DNA of 54,788 nucleotides from Alloyangia mangrovi (GCF_002300555.2 NZ_NTHN02000036.1:1-54788), one strand, 5' to 3'. Positions 36,597 to 45,728 are shown, counted from the stretch's first letter. Notes: generated from the sequence alone by a model not told the origin. Translations and numbers: made by a program.

Positions 36597-37071
36597 AATC
36601 GTATCTCCCCGTTTCCCGGTCCCGGCCGTAGCAGCCGTGACGCGCGTGTAGGTTTTTTTATTTGACGGGTTCATGACAGCCAAAATTTAGGCAAACTCCG
36701 CGGCGCGAGGGTTGACCGAAAATTGACGCCACGCAAGCTTTGCGTCTCTCGCTCTGCGAAGCTTCGCGGGATTTTGAAAGCGGCCAGCGGGGCAAGTGCC
36801 CAATTTTGAGACAAATTTTCGCCCAACTCCGGGCTGCGCTGACAAGCAGTCGCCTCCAACGGCGGGGGCGAGGCTGCCGCTGACGCGCGGTTCGAGCGGT
36901 CCGGTCCCGGCGCTTTTCGGACCGGGCATTGCTGCGTGCAGGGGGCTATCGCTGCGAGGGGGGGCTGCCTCCATCGCAGGAAAGACGGCATGATGCCTTG
37001 GGTGCTCACTCGCCCCCGTCCACCGCAGGCCGAAGCCCTGCGGTGGGGGGATAGCGGCAAAAGAGTCGCCC
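36597..37071. promoter_or_regulatory. intergenic region upstream of the ABC operon
   Basis: 475 bases containing the promoter of the binding-protein operon and the 3' end of purU transcription. A hairpin at 37020-37046 (CCACCGCAGG / CCTGCGGTGG, 7-base loop) is a probable purU terminator. No operator was recognised. Confidence 0.45.
37020..37046 (-). terminator. probable purU terminator hairpin
   Basis: A 10-bp perfect stem CCACCGCAGG/CCTGCGGTGG around GGCTTCGG-like loop bases on the minus strand, 25 bases beyond the purU stop. T tract weak or absent. Confidence 0.5.
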
Positions 37072-37959
37072 TCAGCCCATCCGTTCGGAGCTGTAGGAGC
37101 CCGGCGAGGCGGGGAAGACCACGGTCTTGTCGCCGTTGAGGAACACCCGGCGGTGGGCATGGGCATGGATGGCGCGGGCCAGCACCTGTGCCTCGACGTC
37201 GCGGCCGAGCGAGACGTAGTCCTCGGGCGATTGCGCGTGGGTCACGCGCACGATGTCCTGCTCGATGATCGGACCCTCGTCGAGGTCGGCGGTGACGTAG
37301 TGCGAGGTTGCCCCGATCAGCTTCACGCCGCGCTGGAAGGCCTGCTTGTAGGGGTTGGCACCCTTGAACGAGGGCAGGAACGAATGGTGGATGTTGATGA
37401 TCCGCCCCGACATCTTGCGGCACATCTCGTCGGAGAGGATCTGCATGTAGCGGGCCAGCACGATCAGCTCGGCGCCCGAGTCCGCGACGACCTGCATGAT
37501 CGCCGCCTCGGCCTGCGGCTTGTTCTCGCGTGTGACCTTGATGCAATGGAAGGGGATGTCGGCGTTCACCACCACCTTCTGGTAGTCCATGTGGTTCGAG
37601 ATCACCGCGACGATCTCGATTGGCAGCGCGCCGATGCGGCAGCGGTAAAGGAGGTCGTTCAGGCAATGCCCGAAGCGCGAGACCATCACCACGACCTTCA
37701 TCTTGGTCGCCTCGTCATGGAAGGCGAACTCCATGCCGAACCGCTCGGCCACCGCGGCGAAGGCGGCCTCGAGTTCGGCCAGTTCCGCGCCGGTCTCGCT
37801 CAGGAAGCTCACCCGCATGAAGAAGCTGCCGGTGCCGAGGTCGTCGAACTGGGCACTGTCGGTGATGTTGCAGCCCTGCTCGGCGAGGAAGCCGGCAACG
37901 GCGGCGACGATGCCGCGGGTGGAGGGGCAGTGCACGGTGAGGGCGTAGGAGGAGCTCAT
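37072..37959 (-). CDS. purU: formyltetrahydrofolate deformylase
   Basis: 295 residues. It hydrolyses 10-formyl-THF to THF and formate. An N-terminal ACT domain (SYALTVHCPSTRGIVAAVAG; GCNITDSAQFDDLGTGSFFM) is followed by a formyltransferase-type domain with NIHHSFLPSFKGANPY and the catalytic Asp region HYVTADLDEGPIIEQ. Length and motif order are normal. It is divergent from the GH13 gene, with 338 bases between. In Rhodobacteraceae PurU often serves one-carbon recycling. Confidence 0.95.
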   Translation of the reverse strand: MSSSYALTVHCPSTRGIVAAVAGFLAEQGCNITDSAQFDDLGTGSFFMRVSFLSETGAELAELEAAFAAVAERFGMEFAFHDEATKMKVVVMVSRFGHCLNDLLYRCRIGALPIEIVAVISNHMDYQKVVVNADIPFHCIKVTRENKPQAEAAIMQVVADSGAELIVLARYMQILSDEMCRKMSGRIINIHHSFLPSFKGANPYKQAFQRGVKLIGATSHYVTADLDEGPIIEQDIVRVTHAQSPEDYVSLGRDVEAQVLARAIHAHAHRRVFLNGDKTVVFPASPGSYSSERMG

Positions 37960-38297
37960 GGGAGGGCGTTTCTTTTCTGGACTAAAGGCGTGGACAGATC
38001 GCTGCCGCCTGCGCCGGGCGAGGTCAAGCGGATTGCAGGCCGATCCTGCGGCAAGATCGCTCCACGGCGTCGTGCTGGCGCGACATGTTTCCCCGAAGAT
38101 GCGACAAGGGCGCTTTCGGAAACCTTTGCCCAATCTCGGGCCGCCGGGTGGCCGGGCAGGGGCGAAGAGGCCCGCTGCGGGGAGTAAACGCTTGTGAAAG
38201 CGGGGCTCATTGCTTACCCCAAGGGTAAGTGCCCGGAATTCCGCGCCGTCCCTGGCCTTCCGGTCCTCCCAACCCGGACCCGTCGAGACCCGTTTTC
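37960..38297. promoter_or_regulatory. divergent promoter region purU / GH13 phosphorylase
   Basis: 338 bases between divergent starts. A 7-bp inverted repeat CTTACCC-CAA-GGGTAAG lies at 38213-38229, about 70 bases before the GH13 ATG, and is a candidate operator. No further signals are clear. Confidence 0.4.
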
Positions 38298-40046
38298 ATG
38301 ACCGAGACTTCCTTCAGCGCCCGCCTTTCGGAACTGCTTCATTTCATCTACCCCGATCTCAATGCCGACATTCTTTCCAGCCAGGTCATCGATGCCTTCT
38401 GGCCCGAGACCCCCGATCATCCGGGCAGGGGCCGCCGCCGCCAGCCGCGCAAACCCGGCAACAATCTCTGGTCGCAGAAGGACGCGGTGCTGATCACCTA
38501 TGGCGACAGCCTGATCGACGGCAGCCACAAGCCGCTCGACCTGATGAACGACTTCCTGCTGCGGCACATGAAGGGCGTGGTGAACGGGGTGCACATCCTG
38601 CCCTTCTTTCCCTTCACCTCGGACGACGGTTTCGCAGTCACCGACTATCGCAAGGTGAACCCGCAGCTCGGTGACTGGGTCGACATCACCCGCATCGGCG
38701 ACGAGTTCCACCTGATGTCGGATCTGGTGCTCAACCACGTCTCGTCTCAGGGGGTCTGGTTCAATGCCTACCGGCAGGGGCAAAAGCCCTACGACGGATT
38801 CTTCTTCGAGGCCGAGCCGTCGGACGACGTGTCGATGGTGGTGCGCCCGCGTACCACGCCGCTGCTGCAGGAGGTCGAGACGGCGATGGGCCCGCGCCAC
38901 GTCTGGTGCACCTTCAGCCACGACCAGATCGACCTCGATTTCCGCAACCCCGAGGTGCTGCTCGAGATCCTGCGGATCATTCGCCTGCATGTCGACATGG
39001 GGGTGCGGATCATCCGGCTCGATGCGGTGGCCTTCCTGTGGAAGGAGATCGGCACCAATTGCATCCACCTGCCGCAGACCCATGCGGTGATCCGCCTGCT
39101 GCGGCTGCTCGCCGATTACGCCACCGAGAGCATCATCCTGCTGACCGAGACCAACGTGCCGAAAGCCGAGAACCTGTCGTACTTCGGCAACCGCAACGAG
39201 GCGCATATGGTCTACAACTTCCCGCTGCCGCCGCTGGTGCTGCACGCGATGATGGCGGGGACGGCGAAATATCTCAACGCCTGGCAGCGGGCGATGCCGC
39301 CGGCGCCGCTCGGCTGCGCCTATCTCAACTTCACCGCCAGCCACGACGGCATCGGCATGCGCCCCGCCGAGGGGCTGCTGCCGCCCGAGGAGGTGGCCCG
39401 GGTGATCGACACCGCGCGCGAGCTTGGCGGGCTGGCCTCGATGCGCTCGCTGCCCGGCGGCGGCGAAAGCGTCTACGAGCTCAACTGCGCTTTCTTCGCG
39501 GCGATGGCGCGCACCTACAGGGGCGAGGACGGCAACCACCTCGCGCGCTTCCTCTGCTCGCAGACCATCGTCATGTCGCTCGAGGGCATCCCGGCCTTCT
39601 ACATCCACTCGATGCTCGGTACGCCGAACGATCTCGAGGCGGTGCAGCGACGCGGCATGAACCGGGCGATCAACCGGCACCGCTGGGACTACGCGGAACT
39701 CAACGCGCTGCTCGACGATCCGGAGACCGTGCACGCGCGGGTGCTGGAGAGGCTGTCGGAGCGGCTGACGCTGCGCTCGGCGCAGGCGGGCTTCCACCCC
39801 AATGCCACGCAATTCACCCTCAATCTCGACGAGCGGGTCTTCGGCCTGTGGCGGCAGTCGCTCGACCGGGCGCAGTCGATCTTCGCGCTGCACAACTGCT
39901 CGGACGAGGAGGTGGTGATCCCGCACGAGGGGCTGAACCTCATCGCCGACGAGCAATGGGTCGACCTTTTGTCGGGCGAGACCATCGAGGCCGGCGCGGT
40001 GACGCTGGCGCCCTACCAGTGCCGGTGGATCTCGAACCGCGGATAG
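38298..40046 (+). CDS. GH13 sugar phosphorylase, probable glucosylglycerate phosphorylase
   Basis: 582 residues of the GH13_18 sucrose-phosphorylase type. It has LPFFPFTSDDGFAVTDYR, the (beta/alpha)8 nucleophile region RIIRLDAVAFLWKEIGTN, the acid/base region LLTETNVPKAENL, and the third acid in NFTASHDGIGMRP. GH13_18 includes sucrose phosphorylase and glucosylglycerate phosphorylase (E. coli YcjM). The nearby GT81 synthase and HAD phosphatase make glucosylglycerate, so the latter activity is favoured by context. It would release glucose-1-phosphate and glycerate from the compatible solute. The assignment within GH13_18 is inference. Confidence 0.82.
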   Translation: MTETSFSARLSELLHFIYPDLNADILSSQVIDAFWPETPDHPGRGRRRQPRKPGNNLWSQKDAVLITYGDSLIDGSHKPLDLMNDFLLRHMKGVVNGVHILPFFPFTSDDGFAVTDYRKVNPQLGDWVDITRIGDEFHLMSDLVLNHVSSQGVWFNAYRQGQKPYDGFFFEAEPSDDVSMVVRPRTTPLLQEVETAMGPRHVWCTFSHDQIDLDFRNPEVLLEILRIIRLHVDMGVRIIRLDAVAFLWKEIGTNCIHLPQTHAVIRLLRLLADYATESIILLTETNVPKAENLSYFGNRNEAHMVYNFPLPPLVLHAMMAGTAKYLNAWQRAMPPAPLGCAYLNFTASHDGIGMRPAEGLLPPEEVARVIDTARELGGLASMRSLPGGGESVYELNCAFFAAMARTYRGEDGNHLARFLCSQTIVMSLEGIPAFYIHSMLGTPNDLEAVQRRGMNRAINRHRWDYAELNALLDDPETVHARVLERLSERLTLRSAQAGFHPNATQFTLNLDERVFGLWRQSLDRAQSIFALHNCSDEEVVIPHEGLNLIADEQWVDLLSGETIEAGAVTLAPYQCRWISNRG

Positions 40047-40086
40047 GGCTTGGCGGGCGGCCGGCATCGACGAGAAGAGAAGGGGG

Positions 40087-40237
40087 CTCTGCCCCCGCCA
40101 CTCACAGAGCGGCAGGTTCGGGCAGAGGGGACTCTGCCCCCGCCGCTCACAGAGCGGCAGGTTCGGACAGAGGGGGCTCTGCCCCCGCCGCGCTGCGCGC
40201 GTCTCCCCCGGGATGTTTTTGCCTAGAAGAAAGGCCG
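40087..40237. repeat. 45-bp tandem repeat plus dispersed repeat copy 2
   Basis: Unit starts CTCTGCCCCCGCC at 40087, 40132 and 40177: two full 45-bp units and a partial third, with only a few mismatches, each containing CTCACAGAGCGGCAGG. The third merges into GCGCGTCTCCCCCGGGATGTTTTTGCCTAGAAGAAAGG-like sequence (written here in two parts: GCGTCTCCCCCGGGATG and TTTTTGCCTAGAAG). This is the inverse of the element at 1101-1162. It lies between the GH13 and DedA genes. Confidence 0.7.
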
Positions 40238-40307
40238 ATCTCGCACGGCGGGTGAACCCGGAGGCGCGGGCGCGCGTTGTGCTGTCGGACGTCAAGCGGA
40301 GGGCGAT

Positions 40308-40928
40308 ATGTTCGACTGGATCTCGGGGTTTGTCGACGCGGTGGGGGCGATCGGCATCGCCGTGCTGATGTTTCTCGAGAATGTCTTTCCGCCGATTCCT
40401 TCCGAGCTGATCATGCCGCTCGGCGGCTTCAACGCCGCCGCCGGGCGCGAGCACCTGCTGGCGGTCATTGTCGCGGGCTCGCTCGGCTCGCTCGCCGGGG
40501 CGCTCTTCTGGTACTGGATCGGGCGGCGGCTCGGGACGCAGCGGCTGAAGCGGCTGGCGGCGCGGCATGGGCGCTGGCTGACCATCCTGCCCGAGGATCT
40601 CGACCGTTCAAACGACTGGTTCACCCGGCATGGCGGCAGCGCGGTGCTGATCGGGCGGCTGATCCCGACGGTGCGCACCTTCATCTCGGTGCCCGCCGGA
40701 GTGGCGCGGATGCCGATGGCGAGCTTTCTGGCTTTCACCACCGTGGGGACCGTGAGCTGGACGACGGTGCTGGCGATGGCGGGCTACCTGCTGCAGGCGC
40801 AATACGGGCTGGTGGCGGGCTGGCTCGACCCGGTGTCGACCGCGGTGGTGGTGGGGATCGTCGGGGTCTATGTCTGGCGCGTGGCCACCTACGGGCGGCG
40901 CAAGCGGCGCAAGGGGATCGACGCCTAG
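40308..40928 (+). CDS. DedA-family membrane protein
   Basis: 206 residues with the DedA pattern: LENVFPPIPSELIMPLGGF, then WYWIGRRLG, and GGSAVLIGRLIPTVRTFISV followed by PAGVARMPMASFL. DedA proteins are inner-membrane members of the VTT superfamily linked to lipid (undecaprenyl phosphate or phosphatidylethanolamine) flipping and envelope homeostasis. Several helices and a basic C-terminal tail (YGRRKRRKGIDA) are visible. It is a single gene followed by a strong bidirectional terminator. Confidence 0.9.
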   Translation: MFDWISGFVDAVGAIGIAVLMFLENVFPPIPSELIMPLGGFNAAAGREHLLAVIVAGSLGSLAGALFWYWIGRRLGTQRLKRLAARHGRWLTILPEDLDRSNDWFTRHGGSAVLIGRLIPTVRTFISVPAGVARMPMASFLAFTTVGTVSWTTVLAMAGYLLQAQYGLVAGWLDPVSTAVVVGIVGVYVWRVATYGRRKRRKGIDA

Positions 40929-40939
40929 CGGCGCAATGA

Positions 40940-40967
40940 AAACGGGGCGCCCCAAGGCGCCCCGTTT
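40940..40967. terminator. bidirectional terminator between dedA and gntP-like gene
   Basis: AAACGGGGCGCC-CCAA-GGCGCCCCGTTT: a perfect 12-bp stem with A and T tails on either side, placed 12 bases after the dedA stop and 22 bases before the convergent permease stop. Confidence 0.85.
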
Positions 40968-40989
40968 CGCGTCTGTCGTGCTGCGCGTG

Positions 40990-42375
40990 TCAGAGACCCA
41001 GCGAGCCCAGCACGATAACCGTGATTGTTGCCAGCACCGGGATCGCCACGGCCACCACGAAGATGTCCGAGTAGCTCTTGCGGTGGGTCATGCCGGTGAT
41101 CGCCAGCAGGGTGATCACCGCGCCGTTGTGCGGCAGCGCGTCGAAGCCGCCGGACGAGAGCGCCGTCACCCGGTGCATCAGCTCCATGCTGATGCCCTGT
41201 TCGGCACCCATCGCGGCGAATTGCTCGCCGAGCGCCTTCAGCGCGATCGACATGCCGCCCGAGGCCGAGCCGGTGATGCCCGCAAGCACGTTCACCGCCA
41301 CTGCCAGCGAGGCCAGCGGGTTGCCCGGGAAGAGCCCAAGCACCGCGTCGCGGATCAGGGCGAAGGCCGGGAGCGAGGCGATCACCGCGCCGTAGCCGAC
41401 CTCGGAGGCGGTGTTGAAGATCGGCAGCAGCGAGCCCATCGTTCCCTTGTTCACCGTCTCCTTGACGTCGGCGAAGCGCTTCCAGTTCAGCGCCAGCGCC
41501 AGCACGATCGACACGACGAGCGAGATGATGATCGCCCAGATGCCGGCGACGCGCGACAGCGAGGTTTCGCCGTATTGCGCGTCGGCGAGGTAGTCGGCGC
41601 TCATGTTCGGGAAGATCACGTAGGTGAGCAGCGCGTTGAGCGCGATCACCGCGATGACCGGCAGGATCGCCGCGAAGAAGCCGGGCATGTCGGCATCCTC
41701 GGGCAGCGAGCTGTCGGCCGCGGTGCGCTCGTGCACGCCGTAGCCCTCGCCGCGGGCCTGCGCCGCCTTGGCACGGCGGCTCAGCCAGAGCGTGCCGCCG
41801 CCGAGCATGATAAGGCCCGCCAGCGTGCCGAGCAGCGGTGCCGCGAAGACGTTGGTGCCGAAGAACGGGATCGGGATCGCGTTCTGGATCGCCGGGGTGC
41901 CGGGGAAGGCGGTCATGGTGAAGGTGAACGAGCCGAGCGCGATGGCCGCAGGCAGCAGGCGCTTGGGCACGTCGGCGCGGCGGAACAGGGCGTTGGCGAT
42001 CGGGTAGATGGCAAAGGCCACCACGAAGAGCGACACGCCGCCGAAGGTGAGCACGCCGCAGGCGAGCACGACGGCGAGGATGGCGCGGTCACCGCCGACC
42101 CAGGCCACGATCTTCTCGGCGATGGTGCGCGCGGCGCCGCCGTCGGCCATGACCTTGCCGAAGATCGCGCCGAGCAGGAACAGCGGGAAGTAGGTGATCA
42201 CGTAGCCGCCGAGCGACTTCATGAAGACCTGCGTGTAGGTGGCCATAACCGGCAGCCCGCCCGAAAACAGGACGGCGAGCATGGCCAGAAGCGGTGCCAG
42301 GATCAGCACGTTGATGCCGCGGTAGGCCAGGTACATCAGCAAGCCCAGCGACAGAATGATCCCGATGAGACCCAT
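40990..42375 (-). CDS. GntP-family permease
   Basis: 461 residues of continuous membrane helices: GLIGIILSLGLLMYLAYRG, YFPLFLLGAIFGKVMADGG, TFTMTAFPGTPAIQNAIPIP, and near the end SSGGFDALPHNGAVITLLAI. This is the GntP family (H+-coupled carriers of gluconate, glycerate, hydroxybutyrate and similar acids). Its position between the phosphorylase and synthase of glucosylglycerate metabolism suggests glycerate or a related sugar acid as substrate; that is inference. An AGGAGG-like site (GAGGAGAAG) precedes the ATG. Confidence 0.88.
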   Translation of the reverse strand: MGLIGIILSLGLLMYLAYRGINVLILAPLLAMLAVLFSGGLPVMATYTQVFMKSLGGYVITYFPLFLLGAIFGKVMADGGAARTIAEKIVAWVGGDRAILAVVLACGVLTFGGVSLFVVAFAIYPIANALFRRADVPKRLLPAAIALGSFTFTMTAFPGTPAIQNAIPIPFFGTNVFAAPLLGTLAGLIMLGGGTLWLSRRAKAAQARGEGYGVHERTAADSSLPEDADMPGFFAAILPVIAVIALNALLTYVIFPNMSADYLADAQYGETSLSRVAGIWAIIISLVVSIVLALALNWKRFADVKETVNKGTMGSLLPIFNTASEVGYGAVIASLPAFALIRDAVLGLFPGNPLASLAVAVNVLAGITGSASGGMSIALKALGEQFAAMGAEQGISMELMHRVTALSSGGFDALPHNGAVITLLAITGMTHRKSYSDIFVVAVAIPVLATITVIVLGSLGL

Positions 42376-42556
42376 TCTTCTCCTCCTTTTGATTTGAAGC
42401 GCCCCGCGGGGAGGCCGGAATGGGGAGGACCGGCGCGGGCAGGGCTCAAAAATCAGTTACTCGGACGGGAGCTGGGTCAGGTCAATGCGACGACGCGAGG
42501 AAAGACGCGACGTCGCGAGCGTCGGTGATCACGGTGACGTGAGGTTTTTCCGGCGG

Positions 42557-43777
42557 TCAGCCGAATTCCGCATCGTCCGCGGCCACCGCGGCGCGGAAAT
42601 CCGCCAGCAGCGAGGGGTCGGCCGAATGCACTCGGTTCCACGTCGGGATGAAGGGCGTCTCCTGGGGGTTCTCGATGAAGAGCTGCCCGGCGCGGACGAT
42701 GTTCTCGCCGAACATCTCGATGCTGCGCTCCTCGGCGTGGCGGTCAATGTTCAGCCCGTTCATCTTGGCATCCGCAGAATAGGCCTCGAGCAGGTCGAGC
42801 GCTGAGCGGTAGTAGGTGGCCTTGAGCGTACGGAAGACATGCGGGGTAAAGACCGTGCCATCGGCGGCGAGCTTGCGGAAGATCGCCTTGCAAATGTCCA
42901 CGGACATGCGCGAGAGGCCCTGGCTGGCGTCCTCGGGCGAGAGGTCCTGGTGCTTGTGGTCGTAGATGTCGGCGATCTCGACCTGGCAGACCTGGCGCGG
43001 GCCGAGATTGCGCCAGGCTTCCGACAGAACGCCGATCTCGAGCCCCCAGTCCGAGGGGATGCGCAGGTCGGGCAGGAGCCCGGTGCGCAGCGCCATCTCA
43101 CCCGAGAGCGGGTAGCGGAAGGCGCGCAGGTAGTCGATGTAGTCCCGGTCACCGATGGTGCGCTTGAGCGCAATCAAGAGCGGCGAGACCAGAAGGCGGG
43201 TGACCCGGCCGTTCAGCTTGCCGCCGCCGACGCGGGGGTAGTAGCCCTTGGAGAGCTGGTAGCTGAAGCTCGGATTGGCCACCGGATAGACCAGCCGGTC
43301 GAGCATCTCGCGCGTGTAGGTGACGATGTCGCAATCATGGATCGCCATCACCGCGCTGTCGGCGCAGGAGATGAGATAGCCCATGCAGCCCCAGACGTTC
43401 TTGCCCTTGCCCGGCTCCTGAGGGGCGAGGCCGAGCGCCTCGAGCCGACCCATGATCTCGAGCATTCGCGGGCTGTCGTTCCAGATCACCGTGGTCTGCT
43501 GCGGCAGCACGGAAAAGAACTGGCGGGCGTGGCGATATTGAGCCTCGTTGGCGCGGTCGAGGCCGATGACGATGCGGTGCAGATAGGTGACCTTGCCCAG
43601 TTCCTTGAGGATGCCCGGCAGCGCATCGCCCTCGAGCTCGGAGTAGAGCGAGGGCAGGATCAGCGAGATCTTCCGGCTCTGGGCATAGGTCTCGAGCTCG
43701 TAGATCATCTCCTCGATGGGGCGCGAGCGCAGGTTGTGGAACTGGGCGATATTGCCGTTCTGCTGGAAGTCGGCCAT
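42557..43777 (-). CDS. gpgS: glucosyl-3-phosphoglycerate synthase (GT81)
   Basis: A 406-residue GT-A fold glycosyltransferase. It makes glucosyl-3-phosphoglycerate from an NDP-glucose and 3-phosphoglycerate. Visible features: the DxD-type metal motif in VMAIHDCDIVTYTREM, SFSYQLSKGYYPRVGGGKLNG, and TGLLPDLRIPSDWGLEIGVL, as in GpgS and mannosyl-3-phosphoglycerate synthase relatives. The stop of the start-proximal neighbour is 12 bases away, so it is in an operon with the HAD phosphatase upstream. Mannose versus glucose specificity is inferred from the GT81-like pattern and the GH13_18 neighbour. Confidence 0.85.
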   Translation of the reverse strand: MADFQQNGNIAQFHNLRSRPIEEMIYELETYAQSRKISLILPSLYSELEGDALPGILKELGKVTYLHRIVIGLDRANEAQYRHARQFFSVLPQQTTVIWNDSPRMLEIMGRLEALGLAPQEPGKGKNVWGCMGYLISCADSAVMAIHDCDIVTYTREMLDRLVYPVANPSFSYQLSKGYYPRVGGGKLNGRVTRLLVSPLLIALKRTIGDRDYIDYLRAFRYPLSGEMALRTGLLPDLRIPSDWGLEIGVLSEAWRNLGPRQVCQVEIADIYDHKHQDLSPEDASQGLSRMSVDICKAIFRKLAADGTVFTPHVFRTLKATYYRSALDLLEAYSADAKMNGLNIDRHAEERSIEMFGENIVRAGQLFIENPQETPFIPTWNRVHSADPSLLADFRAAVAADDAEFG

Positions 43778-43789
43778 GGCGGTGGTCTC

Positions 43790-44554
43790 CTAGAGCCCGA
43801 GGTCTGCAAGTAAGTCGAGGATGGCGGCGTTCCAGCCCTCGGGGCCGGGCAGGGTGGTGCGGCGGATGCGTCCCGTCTGCTCGCCGGGCAGGGGCGGAAT
43901 GCCGGTGCCGTGGTTGTTGCGGATGATCACGCCGTAGGTGGCGGCCTCGATCATCTCGATGTCGTTGGGCGCATCGCCGAGCGCGATGGATCTGTCGCAG
44001 CCAAGATCGGCGAGGATGCCCGCCATCTGCTGCGCCTTGGTGCCGCCGAAGGAGAGAGTGAGGAAGCGCCCGCCCTTGCGTGCATGGATGCCCTTCTGGC
44101 TGAGAGCCGCGAGGAAGGCCTCCTGCTGCCCTTCGCTGCCGGACCAGAGGCCGGGCTCGGTGAAGCGGCGCTTGCGGGCGAGGGCGGCGTTCGCAAGGGG
44201 CAGGCCGGTGACACGCGCGACCTCCGCCGCGTTCATGTCGCCGAAGCCTTTGAAATGTTGCGCGTGCTCCGGCATGCCCGCCAATGCGGCGCGGAGCTTC
44301 TCATACTCGGGCGCATCCTCCGAAAGGGCGCCGGGGGCAATCCGGTCGGCGCCGTTCTCGACGATGGCGGGCCAGTCGCCAAGGCCCAGCTCTGCATGCA
44401 GCGGCGCGATCTCGGCAGCGGTCTTTGAGGAGGCAAGGATGAGTGGGATGCCGCGCGCTTTGAGCTCCTCCAGCGCGGGCCGCGCGGCCGAATAGGAGTA
44501 GGTGTCGTGGTCGAGCAGGGTCCCGTCGAGATCGGTGAAAACCGCCAGCCGCAC
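43790..44554 (-). CDS. glucosyl/mannosyl-3-phosphoglycerate phosphatase (HAD family)
   Basis: 254 residues. HAD motif I is FTDLDGTLLD, motif II LILASSKTAAEI, and motif IV IALGDAPNDIEMIEAA, with a C2-type cap between (GMPEHAQHFKGFGDMNAAEV; RKRRFTEPGLW). This matches the MPGP/YedP family, which dephosphorylates mannosyl- or glucosyl-3-phosphoglycerate. With the downstream synthase it completes glucosylglycerate synthesis, a compatible-solute pathway expected in marine or salt-stressed bacteria. Confidence 0.88.
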   Translation of the reverse strand: MRLAVFTDLDGTLLDHDTYSYSAARPALEELKARGIPLILASSKTAAEIAPLHAELGLGDWPAIVENGADRIAPGALSEDAPEYEKLRAALAGMPEHAQHFKGFGDMNAAEVARVTGLPLANAALARKRRFTEPGLWSGSEGQQEAFLAALSQKGIHARKGGRFLTLSFGGTKAQQMAGILADLGCDRSIALGDAPNDIEMIEAATYGVIIRNNHGTGIPPLPGEQTGRIRRTTLPGPEGWNAAILDLLADLGL

Positions 44555-44719
44555 GTCTTGTCCCTTCGTCTGTCCCCCGGGTCAGTTAAGCGGATGGGAC
44601 CAAGGAAGGGAACAGGCGCGGGGTGAGGAAATTCCTAAGTTGCCGAGATTGGGCGGAAAAGAGGCAACGCGTGAGCGCATCACCAAGCGCGGCATCGCGG
44701 CACGGGCAGGAATGCAGAA

Positions 44720-44747
44720 GCGCCGGCCCGTGCGGACGGGCCGGCGC
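44720..44747 (-). terminator. metF terminator hairpin
   Basis: GCGCCGGCCCGT-GCGG-ACGGGCCGGCGC, a perfect 12-bp stem with a 4-base loop, 52 bases past the metF stop on the minus strand. Confidence 0.65.
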
Positions 44748-44798
44748 CTGCAAGGGCGTCTTCTGCCTTTCAGGCGGCGAAAGCCCCGCCCAAAGTCG

Positions 44799-45665
44799 TC
44801 AGGCGACGTTCTCGAGCTTGTTGTCCGGGGTCACGCCGAGCGCGAAGCACACGTCGCGGGTCAGCTCGGGGCGGTTGAGCGTGTAGAAGTGCAGCTTGTC
44901 GACGCCGCCTTCGAGCAGCTCGTTGCAGAGCTCGGTGCACATCGCGGTCGCCAGCAGGTCCTGCCGGTCGTCGCGCTCGGCCTTCTCGAAGGCCTCGATC
45001 ACCCAGGCGGGGATCTTGGTGCCGGTGGCCTCGGCGAAGCGGCGCGCGCCCTTCCAGTTCTCGATCGGCAGGATGCCGGGCACGATCGGCTTGTCGATGC
45101 CCGCCTTCTCGCATTCGTCGCGGAAGCGGAAGAAGCTCTCGGCCTCGAAGAAGAACTGGGTCAGCGCCTCGGACGCACCGGCGTCGAACTTGCGCTTGAG
45201 GTACTCGACATCGGCGGTGGCCGACGGCGCCTCGGGGTGCTTGTCGGGATAGGCGCCGACGCGGATGGTGAAATCACCGGTCTCGCGCAGCGCCTCGATC
45301 AGCTCGACCGAAGAGCCGAAGCCCTCGGGGTGGGGGGTGAAGCCGCTGGCGCCCTTGGGCGGATCGCCCCGCAGCGCCACGATGTCATTCACGCCCGCCT
45401 CTTGGAACTGGCGCGCGATGGCCAGCGTCTCCTCGCGGGTCGCATCCACGCACGTCAGGTGCGCGGCGACCTTGAGCCCGGAGTTCTTGTGCAGGGTGGC
45501 GACGACGTCACGGGTCAGCTCGCGGGTGGTGCCGCCGGCGCCATAGGTGACCGACACGAAGCGCGGACCGAGCGGCGAAAGCGCCTGCACCGTGTCCCAC
45601 AGCCGGAAGGTCGCCTCGATGTTGCGGGGCGGGAAGAATTCGAAAGAGATGTCGGGGCGCGTCAT
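44799..45665 (-). CDS. metF: methylenetetrahydrofolate reductase
   Basis: 288 residues. It reduces 5,10-methylene-THF to 5-methyl-THF for methionine synthesis, using FAD. Family motifs: ISFEFFPPRN with the active-site glutamate, VSVTYGAGGTTRELT, AHLTCVDATREETLA, and ALRGDPPKG. The C-terminal TPDNKLENVA is ordinary. ATG 45665 has GGAG upstream; a GTG 13 codons earlier would only add a non-conserved extension. It is divergent from metR, with a MetR-like dyad between. Confidence 0.95.
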   Translation of the reverse strand: MTRPDISFEFFPPRNIEATFRLWDTVQALSPLGPRFVSVTYGAGGTTRELTRDVVATLHKNSGLKVAAHLTCVDATREETLAIARQFQEAGVNDIVALRGDPPKGASGFTPHPEGFGSSVELIEALRETGDFTIRVGAYPDKHPEAPSATADVEYLKRKFDAGASEALTQFFFEAESFFRFRDECEKAGIDKPIVPGILPIENWKGARRFAEATGTKIPAWVIEAFEKAERDDRQDLLATAMCTELCNELLEGGVDKLHFYTLNRPELTRDVCFALGVTPDNKLENVA

Positions 45666-45715
45666 TGGCCGGGACTCCAGTTTGGATTTCGGTCCTTGTG
45701 ACACATGAGCCTTTG

Positions 45716-45728
45716 TGAGACAAACTCA
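45716..45728. promoter_or_regulatory. putative MetR binding site in metF-metR intergenic region
   Basis: TGAG-ACAAA-CTCA, a dyad of 4-base half-sites with a 5-base spacer. It resembles the known MetR consensus TGAA-N5-TTCA and sits between the divergent metF and metR starts. It would allow MetR control of metF and autoregulation. Confidence 0.55.

Noticed and set aside
40087-40237. CRISPR array
   Set aside because: The 45-bp units are directly contiguous with no spacers, and no cas gene is nearby.
38214-40568. 784-codon open frame antisense to the GH13 gene, including 15-residue repeats
   Set aside because: It is a shadow frame. The repeats are just the 45-bp tandem DNA repeat translated.
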